From: CAG-791 sp000431495 | GTDB lineage: Bacteria; Bacillota; Clostridia; Lachnospirales; Lachnospiraceae | Length of the DNA: 37,036 nt | Assembly (NCBI GenBank): GCA_052117605.1 | Contig: JBQKIT010000022.1 | Direction: 5' to 3' (one strand) | In this document: piece after piece, positions 1 to 5,932 of the stretch | Position numbering within the stretch: position 1 is the stretch's first letter | Layout: each line of letters begins with the position of its first letter | Translations under genes and position numbers: made by a program | Notes under the pieces: generated by a model | The model's database searches: none | What the model was told of the DNA's origin: nothing | The model's input: the letters and a program-made list of their open reading frames with translations, nothing else

Positions 1-33
1 GCAAAGAGGGTACCCCGGACCTTCTTTCTTTTT

Positions 34-68
34 AATCTCATGACAGTATACAGATCAATCTCATGACA
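34..68. repeat. 12-bp direct repeat, possible IS21-like end
   Basis: AATCTCATGACA occurs twice, at 34-45 and 57-68, with start points 23 bp apart. Read on the minus strand each copy is TGTCATGAGATT, beginning TG. Repeated copies of a TG...CA terminal motif near the element tip are known from IS21-family insertion sequences, so this could be the right end of an element lying to the left of the window. No transposase reading frame is visible here, so the IS reading is inference. The rest of 1-170 shows no convincing gene. Confidence 0.3.
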
Positions 69-170
69 CGCAAGAAGATCAGCCCGGAGTCAATCTAGGC
101 AGTCAACAACATCTTCATTGCCAAGCAGATGGGAAATGGGGCCAAGGAAACAAGGAACACGAATACAAGA

Positions 171-205
171 AAAACCCCGCTTCGCTGATCAAACGAAGCG
201 GGGTT
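171..205 (-). terminator. Rho-independent terminator of rpsT
   Basis: A 12-bp perfect inverted repeat (AACCCCGCTTCG at 173-184 and its complement at 194-205) encloses a 9-nt loop. On the minus strand it is followed by a T-rich run (TTTTTCTTG), so it is oriented to stop rpsT transcription. On the plus strand the following bases are less U-rich. Confidence 0.85.
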
Positions 206-283
206 CTGTTTCTGTGTTCTGTCAGCTCGTATTTCTCACACCAGCCGCGGTGCAAATGTGAAAAGGAGCATCCGGATGGGAGA

Positions 284-547
284 TTAGTCCATCTTGTTGA
301 CAGCAGCAGCCAGGCGGGAAACCTTGCGGGAAGCAGTATTCTTGTGAAATACTCCCTTGCTCTCAGCCTTTCCGATTGCGGAAGTTGCTGCGGTCAGTGC
401 CTCTGCAGCTGCAGTCTTGTCGCCAGCCTCTACAGCGGTGCGAACCTTCTTGACTGCGGTCTTAACGCCGGTCTTGACAGCCTTGTTAGCCTCAGCCTTC
501 TTGGCGCTTGTGAGAATTCTCTTCTTGGCAGATTTGATGTTTGCCAT
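284..547 (-). CDS. rpsT: 30S ribosomal protein S20
   Basis: Small-subunit protein that binds 16S rRNA early in assembly. The 87-residue product starts MANIKSAKKR, the family hallmark, is rich in Lys and Ala, and keeps the C-terminal stretch with KNTASRKVSRL (about residues 70-80). Length matches the family (about 85-90). The longer open frame runs further upstream, but the ATG at 547 is chosen because GGAGGT lies just before it (557-562, minus strand) and it gives the canonical N-terminus. The gene is monocistronic, with its own promoter (645-673) and terminator (171-205). The leader is roughly 90 nt; S20 is translationally autoregulated in some bacteria, but no control element could be identified here. 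Confidence 0.97.
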   Translation of the reverse strand: MANIKSAKKRILTSAKKAEANKAVKTGVKTAVKKVRTAVEAGDKTAAAEALTAATSAIGKAESKGVFHKNTASRKVSRLAAAVNKMD

Positions 548-644
548 CTGTACATTACCTCCATATAACGAAACACGTGTTTTATTTGGATCTCGATGTG
601 CACAGGAATCCGGACACGGACAGTTCCGTGCACATACAGCCACT

Positions 645-673
645 ATAATAACGGGCAGAACTTCATGTGTCAA
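645..673 (-). promoter_or_regulatory. Sigma-A promoter of rpsT
   Basis: On the minus strand TTGACA (668-673) is followed by a 17-bp spacer and TATTAT (645-650), close to the housekeeping consensus. It overlaps the last codons of the upstream membrane-protein gene on the same strand, so rpsT can be transcribed independently. Confidence 0.8.
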
Positions 674-2289
674 TGAATTTCTGTTTTCTTCCGGAACAAA
701 TAATAGGTGAAATCCTGCGGCTGAAGCGTCTGATGAAACTCATCGATCTGCTCGTAATGCTCGAAAATGGCTTCCGGATAGGAGTCGCGGGCGACGATGT
801 AATCGGTGCGGCCCTCCAGAATGTAGGAGAGCTGCTCGCGGTCCACCTCACCTCCCGGGAGCGTCTGTGTCTGGAACCAGTAGCAGGTCGGATAGATTCC
901 GGTTGTTGTGTAAAGACCGCTGTCGAGGCAGCCGATGTTGAGAAGCGTTGTGTGATCCTTGTCGACGATTCCGGCTTCCCGGTCCTTGTTGATGTCCTCC
1001 GTGAAGCTTGTCAGGAAAATCTGATCCTTCGGGGTCCCAAGGTAGTCCATATTCCAGCTGCAGCGGAAGATGACGGCATAGCTGATCACAAGAGAGAGGA
1101 GGATGCCGGCCGTAACAAGCATGATATTTCCGGCGATTCTCCGGGAACTGCCGGCCTTCCGGGCTCCATCCGCAGGAATGCTTTTCTGCAAGACAACTCT
1201 TGCGGCGATCCTGTCAAGAAGGACGCCTGCTCCCGCCATTCCGGTGACAGCAAAGGCCGTGAGAGGAAAGGCATAGTAGGGAAGGTGTGCTCCGCCAATG
1301 TAGATAAAGAGGAAGGTCAGTGCGAACATCAGGGCGGGAGCGATCCGTTCTGCGAAGGAGGCTCCCTTTTGAAGGAGCATCCAGAGTAGTCCTGCGATCA
1401 CAAAGATAAAATACTGGAGGTTGTCCAGAATGAGCCAGTACAGGAGCTTGGCAAGATCGTAGATTTTCTGCGAAGCGGAGGCACCATGCGAGTTGGCTCC
1501 GAAGTCCGAGTACAGGAAAACATTGGTGTAAATGTATACGCGGTACCAGTCGTCCAGTCCGCCGGTGATTCCGAAGTAGATCACCCAGGGAACAAAGGGG
1601 AGAAGTGTTCCGAGAAGAAACCATCCGGCGAGTCTTGCAAACTCGCGGAAGCTCCGGCAGGTCAGAATGACGGAAAGAGCAAAGCCAAGGAAAAATCCCA
1701 TCAGGGTGAATTTCACGCAGAATACAAAGCCGCAGCAGAGGCCGGATAGGAAAACATCTCTCGGGGAAAATTCCGCCCGGCGGCTATGCTGCAGCGTGCG
1801 CAGAAGCACATACAGGGGAAACAGAAGAAACGGCAGGCAGATTTCCTCTGCGCAGCCGCCCCAGTAGAAGCTTTTGGATGCACACATGCAGGCAAGAAGA
1901 ATCGGAGAGAGAAAGGCTGCGGTCTGCGGCCTGCAGAAAAGCTTCAGAATCCTGCCAATCAGGAGAAGATCCGCAGCGCCGAGGAGAATTTCCATGAGGA
2001 ACACACCGCGGAAGGTGGTTCCGGACACCAGGGAACACAGGCCATAGAGAAAATAGAGGTAGGGGCCCTTCTGGTCAAAGATGTCGCGATAGATGAGAAT
2101 GCCGTGAAACATGGATTTTCCCATTGAAAAATAGCTGTTGGAATCATCCCAGTTGTTATAAGGATATAAGAACGAAGACCTTGTCAGAAGCAGCATCAGA
2201 AGAAAAGAGATGCCGCAGGCACCGAGAAATTCGAAGAAGGACTGCCTGGAAATTTTGAAAAAAGACGGTTTGGATATTTTGCTTGCCAC
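670..2289 (-). CDS. Polytopic membrane protein, GT-C / GT39-like glycosyltransferase
   Basis: A 539-residue protein with about ten or more hydrophobic segments spread along its length and a short, basic cytoplasmic N-terminus. After the first membrane segment (about residues 22-38) comes an extracytoplasmic loop with paired acidic residues (D48-D49 in NNWDDSNSYF) and, about 20 residues on, DIFDQKGPYLYFLYG. This layout resembles GT-C glycosyltransferases of the dolichyl-phosphate-mannose type, which use lipid-linked sugar donors on the outer face of the membrane. The donor and acceptor are unknown. The start codon is GTG at 2289, supported by AAAGGAAG just upstream; no better ATG is available. 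It lies upstream of rpsT on the same strand and diverges from secG. The GT-C call is inferred from topology and the acidic loop, not from strong sequence identity. Confidence 0.65.
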   Translation of the reverse strand: MASKISKPSFFKISRQSFFEFLGACGISFLLMLLLTRSSFLYPYNNWDDSNSYFSMGKSMFHGILIYRDIFDQKGPYLYFLYGLCSLVSGTTFRGVFLMEILLGAADLLLIGRILKLFCRPQTAAFLSPILLACMCASKSFYWGGCAEEICLPFLLFPLYVLLRTLQHSRRAEFSPRDVFLSGLCCGFVFCVKFTLMGFFLGFALSVILTCRSFREFARLAGWFLLGTLLPFVPWVIYFGITGGLDDWYRVYIYTNVFLYSDFGANSHGASASQKIYDLAKLLYWLILDNLQYFIFVIAGLLWMLLQKGASFAERIAPALMFALTFLFIYIGGAHLPYYAFPLTAFAVTGMAGAGVLLDRIAARVVLQKSIPADGARKAGSSRRIAGNIMLVTAGILLSLVISYAVIFRCSWNMDYLGTPKDQIFLTSFTEDINKDREAGIVDKDHTTLLNIGCLDSGLYTTTGIYPTCYWFQTQTLPGGEVDREQLSYILEGRTDYIVARDSYPEAIFEHYEQIDEFHQTLQPQDFTYYLFRKKTEIH

Positions 2290-2311
2290 GATATGCTTCC
2301 TTTGTTATAAT
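2283..2311 (+). promoter_or_regulatory. Sigma-A promoter of secG
   Basis: TTGCCA (2283-2288), a 17-bp spacer and a perfect TATAAT (2306-2311). The -35 box overlaps the first codons of the divergent membrane-protein gene. Transcription would start near 2318, giving secG a leader of about 85 nt. Confidence 0.65.
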
Positions 2312-2373
2312 CTGCCTTGTATGTGAATGCAGGGCGCTTATGCCGCTGTATTTCTCACCTGTACATGATTTAA

Positions 2374-2400
2374 ATTATAGAATTAAGGTCAGGAAGTCAA
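2374..2400 (-). promoter_or_regulatory. Possible promoter of the GT-C membrane protein gene
   Basis: On the minus strand TTGACT (2395-2400) and TATAAT (2374-2379) are separated by only 15 bp, short of the usual 17. Both hexamers are good. If used, it gives a 5' leader of about 80 nt and would face the secG promoter in the same intergenic space. Confidence 0.4.
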
Positions 2401-2401
2401 G

Positions 2402-2641
2402 ATGAGTATAATTCGTTGGATTTTAACCATTGTTCTGATTGTTGTCAGTTTGATTCTGACAGTAATTGTTCTGATGCAGGAAGGCAAGTCCCAGGGACTC
2501 GGCACCATTGCGGGAGCCGCAGATACTTATTGGGGGAAAAACAAAGGACGTTCCGTAGAGGGACATCTGGTAAAGGCTACTGTTGTCCTTTGCGTGATTT
2601 TCTTTGTGCTGGCTCTTCTCCTGAATATGAACCTGTTCTGA
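2402..2641 (+). CDS. secG: Preprotein translocase subunit SecG
   Basis: Small accessory subunit of the SecYEG channel in the cytoplasmic membrane. The 79-residue product has two membrane segments (about residues 4-25 and 57-77) joined by a loop with the family-typical QEGKSQGLG and a Gly/Ala-rich stretch (TIAGAADTYWGKN). Length matches Gram-positive SecG. AGGAAG lies just upstream of the ATG. It heads the group secG-rnr-smpB, an order common in Firmicutes, but a terminator hairpin separates it from rnr. Confidence 0.95.
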   Translation: MSIIRWILTIVLIVVSLILTVIVLMQEGKSQGLGTIAGAADTYWGKNKGRSVEGHLVKATVVLCVIFFVLALLLNMNLF

Positions 2642-2672
2642 TGGAACAGACAGAGTAAGATAAGTCCAAGAT

Positions 2673-2712
2673 GAGGTGCTCCTGATTGTCAGGGGCACCT
2701 CGTTCTTTTTTC
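2673..2712 (+). terminator. Terminator/attenuator between secG and rnr
   Basis: GAGGTGC (2673-2679) pairs with GCACCTC (2695-2701), with further inner pairing, and is followed by a T-rich run (2703-2712). It would end or attenuate transcripts from secG. Because it sits immediately upstream of rnr, rnr-smpB may depend on read-through or a promoter not recognised here. Confidence 0.75.
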
Positions 2713-2733
2713 GGACAGGAGAAATGTTTGATT

Positions 2734-4962
2734 ATGAAGAAAATAAGAAAAGAAATATTGATGCAGGGGACCTTCCTTGCGAATGCAAAGGGCTTTGGTT
2801 TTGTCAGGGCGGAGGGTCTGGAGAAGGATCTGTTCATCCCGGAGGGGCTGACGGGAACCGCTCTGGACGGGGACCTTGTCGAGGTTTGTCTGCTGCCCTC
2901 CTTTGACGGCAATGTGATTCCGGATGGGAAGGACGGAAGAAGGCAGGAGGCAGAGGTTGTCCGGATTGTTGCAAGGAATACGACCTCACTTGTCGGTACT
3001 TTTTATGGAAAGGGCGGCAGCGGAAGCGTGATTCCGGATAACCGGAAGATTCCTGCGGATGTCCGGATTCCGGAGGGCTGCAGCATGGGCGCGGTAAACG
3101 GGCACAAGGTTGTGGTTTTTCTTACGGATTACGGAGAGGGAAGAGCTGCGGCAAGGCGGAGCTCTTCGAAAAGCCTGCATGGTCACGGAGGCCACGGAGC
3201 CATGCTGGAGGGAAAGGTCACGGAGATTCTGGGTCATATGGATGATCCGGAAGTCGATATTTTATCCATCCTTCGTGCGTACAATCTTCCGCAGGAGTTC
3301 CCGGAGGAAGTGATGAAGCAGGTCCGGAAGATCCCACAGGAGATCCGGGTATCGGAGGAGATACTGAAATTCCGGGAGGATTTCCGGGATGTTCCGACGG
3401 TCACGATTGACGGTCCGGACACGAAGGACATCGATGATGCGATTTCGATCCGAAGGCTTGCGCCGGAGGGAAGCGGAACGGCGGCGTGGGAGCTTGGCGT
3501 TCATATTGCGGACGTTTCCCAGTATGTTTTTGAGAACACTGCACTGGATCAGGAGGCCTTGAAGAGAGCAACCTCCAATTATCTCGTGGACCGCGTCATT
3601 CCGATGCTGCCGCATGAGCTTTCGAACGGTATCTGCTCGCTGAATCCGGGAGAGGATCGTTTTGCCCTGAGCTGTATCATGCAGATGGACAAGGCGGGAA
3701 ATGTGGTGGATGCAAGGGTTGTGGAATCGATCATCCGATCGGATGCGAAGCTTTCCTATCCGGGTGTCATGAAGCTTTTTACAGAGAAGGACGAATCGGA
3801 AATTCTGCAGCAGCTTGCGCTGCAGGGAATTCATCGCGGGGCGAAGACAAGGGCGCACGCACTGGCGGCGATGCTTCGAAGAGGCAGACGCCTGTCCGGT
3901 ATTTTGTCGAAAAAGAGAACTGCGGACGGCGCCATTGACTTTGAGTTTCCGGAATGCAAGATTCATCTGGATGAACAGGGCAGGGTGAAGGAGATCGTGC
4001 CCTATGAACGGAACGAAGCGACCATGATGATTGAGAATTTCATGGTTGCGGCCAATGAAACAGTCGCCGAGCATTTTTACTGGCTGGGACTTCCTTTTGT
4101 ATACCGCACGCACGGCGTACCGGAGGAAGAGAAAATGGAGCGGCTTTCGGATTTCGTCCGTGTCTACGGCTATCAGCTTCGCTGGAGCCATGGCGACGTG
4201 CACCCGAAGGAGCTGCAGACCCTGCTTGCCGGACTCAAGGGAAAACCGGAGGAGGCTGTCATCAGCATGATGACGCTTCGCAGCATGCAGAGAGCGATGT
4301 ATACGACAACCTGCGGTGGGCACTTCGGACTTGCGCTTCGGTACTATTGTCATTTTACGTCTCCCATCCGGCGCTACCCGGATCTTCAGATTCATCGTAT
4401 TATTAAGGAGTATCTGCACGGGAAGCTGAGCGAGAAGAGACGGGAGCATTACGATCAGATCCTGCCGCAGGTTTGCAGGCAGTGTTCGGAGATGGAGCAC
4501 CGCGCGGATGAGGCGGAGCGTGAAACCAACAAGCAGAAGATGTGCGAGTACATGAAGGGACACCTCGGAGAGAATTTCGAGGGAACCGTCAGCGGTGTGA
4601 CAGGCTGGGGAATTTATGTGCTGCTTCCGAATACCGTGGAGGGCTTGGTGCCGGTCCGATCTCTGCGTGATGATTATTATGAGTATGACGAGAGAACCGC
4701 AAGGCTTGTCGGGGAACGGAGCGGAAGGTTTTATTCGCTTGGTCAGCCGGTTCGTGTTACAGTGGCTTCTGTGGATACCATGGCAAGGACGATTGACTTC
4801 GAGCTTTATGAGGAGAAAAATTCCGAAAAGCCAGACAAAAAGGAGCAGCCTGAGCACAGGAAAACCTTGAAGAGACTGACCGCAAAGGGAGAGATTCCCA
4901 CGCCGAAAAAGGACAGGAAGCATCGGAAGACGCACCGCGGAGGCGGACGCAGGAAGAAATAA
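2734..4962 (+). CDS. rnr: Ribonuclease R
   Basis: Processive 3'-to-5' exoribonuclease of the RNB/RNase II superfamily, which degrades structured RNA and, with tmRNA-SmpB, non-stop mRNA. The 742-residue product has an N-terminal cold-shock-type RNA-binding region (GTFLANAKGFGFV at about 27-39), a central RNB domain with the catalytic acidic cluster DGPDTKDIDDAI (about 227-238), the downstream TSPIRRYPDLQIHR motif, and a C-terminal S1 domain (GTVSGVTGWGIYV). The tail is strongly basic, ending in an Arg/Lys-rich segment as usual for RNase R. The ATG at 2734 is chosen because AGGAGA lies 11-12 bases upstream; the longer frame would begin inside the secG terminator. It is followed by smpB after 9 bp. 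Confidence 0.95.
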   Translation: MKKIRKEILMQGTFLANAKGFGFVRAEGLEKDLFIPEGLTGTALDGDLVEVCLLPSFDGNVIPDGKDGRRQEAEVVRIVARNTTSLVGTFYGKGGSGSVIPDNRKIPADVRIPEGCSMGAVNGHKVVVFLTDYGEGRAAARRSSSKSLHGHGGHGAMLEGKVTEILGHMDDPEVDILSILRAYNLPQEFPEEVMKQVRKIPQEIRVSEEILKFREDFRDVPTVTIDGPDTKDIDDAISIRRLAPEGSGTAAWELGVHIADVSQYVFENTALDQEALKRATSNYLVDRVIPMLPHELSNGICSLNPGEDRFALSCIMQMDKAGNVVDARVVESIIRSDAKLSYPGVMKLFTEKDESEILQQLALQGIHRGAKTRAHALAAMLRRGRRLSGILSKKRTADGAIDFEFPECKIHLDEQGRVKEIVPYERNEATMMIENFMVAANETVAEHFYWLGLPFVYRTHGVPEEEKMERLSDFVRVYGYQLRWSHGDVHPKELQTLLAGLKGKPEEAVISMMTLRSMQRAMYTTTCGGHFGLALRYYCHFTSPIRRYPDLQIHRIIKEYLHGKLSEKRREHYDQILPQVCRQCSEMEHRADEAERETNKQKMCEYMKGHLGENFEGTVSGVTGWGIYVLLPNTVEGLVPVRSLRDDYYEYDERTARLVGERSGRFYSLGQPVRVTVASVDTMARTIDFELYEEKNSEKPDKKEQPEHRKTLKRLTAKGEIPTPKKDRKHRKTHRGGGRRKK

Positions 4963-4971
4963 GGTGGAGCA

Positions 4972-5436
4972 ATGCAGGAGAGCATGAAGCTGATCGCCAA
5001 TAACAAAAAGGCGTATCATGACTATTTTATCGAAGAAAAATATGAGTGCGGCATTGAGCTGTACGGGACGGAGATCAAGTCCATCCGCCAGGGCAAGTGC
5101 AGCGTCAAGGAGGCGTATGTCTCCATTGATCACGGAGAAGCCTTCGTGGAGGGAATGAACATCAGCCCCTATGAGAAGGGCAATATTTTCAACAAGGATC
5201 CGCTCCGCAGGAGAAAGCTCCTGCTCCACAAGGCACAGATTATGAAGCTGGATCAGTCTGTGGCCCAGAAGGGGTATACGATCGTTCCGCTCTCGGTCTA
5301 TCTTAAGGGAGGAAGGTGCAAGGTGGAGATCGGCCTGGCAAGAGGCAAGCATACTTATGATAAGCGCGAGGATCTGAAGAGGAAGGATGCACGCAGGGAG
5401 GCGGAACGCGATTTCAAGGATGTTTACAGAGGATGA
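4972..5436 (+). CDS. smpB: SsrA-binding protein SmpB
   Basis: RNA-binding partner of tmRNA, needed for its delivery to stalled ribosomes. The 154-residue protein keeps the family signatures: NKKAYHDYFIEEKYECGIEL near the N-terminus, GTEIKSIRQGK, the loop ending in LLLHKAQI, and the basic C-terminal tail beginning GKHTYDKRE, which enters the mRNA channel. The start has AGGTGGAGC directly upstream. It begins 9 bp after rnr and is followed by ssrA, so the whole rescue module is contiguous. Confidence 0.97.
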   Translation: MQESMKLIANNKKAYHDYFIEEKYECGIELYGTEIKSIRQGKCSVKEAYVSIDHGEAFVEGMNISPYEKGNIFNKDPLRRRKLLLHKAQIMKLDQSVAQKGYTIVPLSVYLKGGRCKVEIGLARGKHTYDKREDLKRKDARREAERDFKDVYRG

Positions 5437-5447
5437 TGGCAGAATGC

Positions 5448-5476
5448 TTGCTCAATACACGCGGAAATGCTAGAAT
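5448..5476 (+). promoter_or_regulatory. Sigma-A promoter of ssrA
   Basis: TTGCTC (5448-5453), a 17-bp spacer and TAGAAT (5471-5476). Transcription would begin shortly upstream of the mature tmRNA 5' end at 5491, leaving a short leader for RNase P to remove. Confidence 0.65.
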
Positions 5477-5490
5477 AATATTGCTAATCC

Positions 5491-5841
5491 GGGTTAGTAA
5501 AGGTTTCGACAGGGATCTTGAAGGTGGAGAAGCTATCCGGAGTCGTCCGTCAAACGGCAAACCTAAATATAAACGCTAATTCTAACGAAGTAGCTCTGGC
5601 TGCCTAATCGCACCAGCGTCGCCTGACTTGCACCTGTTCTCGTCAGATACGGCGTCATCATAACAGGAAACGACGCAGAGCATGCCGCAGCTCTGTGGGC
5701 GTATCAGCGGCTGCTGCAAAAGAAGGCGTGTTCGTTTTCCTTCTTCGTGCGGGAGAAGCCTTCGGGCGCAAGCAACGAACTATGATAGTAGAAGGACACG
5801 GGATGGGTTTCTGGACAGGGGTTCGATTCCCCTCTAATCCA
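5491..5841 (+). ncRNA. ssrA: Transfer-messenger RNA (tmRNA)
   Basis: One-piece tmRNA of 351 nt. The 5' acceptor strand GGGTTAG (5491-5497) pairs with CTAATCC (5834-5840), followed by discriminator A at 5841. CCA is not encoded. The tRNA-like part shows the AAAGGTTTCGAC block near the 5' end and a T-arm GGGGTTCGATTCCCC at the 3' end. The tag frame begins with the resume codon GCA at 5557 and ends at TAA 5605-5607, encoding ANLNINANSNEVALAA. The terminal ALAA is the usual proteolysis signal. The 16-residue tag is longer than the common 10-11 residues. It lies directly downstream of smpB, with its own promoter and a strong terminator. Confidence 0.96.
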
Positions 5842-5850
5842 GAGCTTCCT

Positions 5851-5880
5851 AGCGAGCAGTTGAACCTGCTCGCTTTTTTT
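5851..5880 (+). terminator. Rho-independent terminator of ssrA
   Basis: AGCGAGCAG (5851-5859) pairs perfectly with CTGCTCGCT (5866-5874) over a 6-nt loop, followed by a run of seven T residues. Confidence 0.92.
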
Positions 5881-5932
5881 AAATTCGTGATGGCAGCAGA
5901 TTCCATTGAACACACAGGGGGTACATGATTTC

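Noticed and set aside
3262..5352. A long minus-strand open frame (about 696 codons) opposite rnr and smpB
   Set aside because: It has no family motifs, shows Arg/His/Leu-rich composition typical of antisense frames, and lies over two clearly conserved plus-strand genes.
5906..5932. TTG start nine codons upstream for the M16C peptidase
   Set aside because: The ribosome site AGGGGGT lies after that TTG and before the ATG at 5933, so it fits only the latter.
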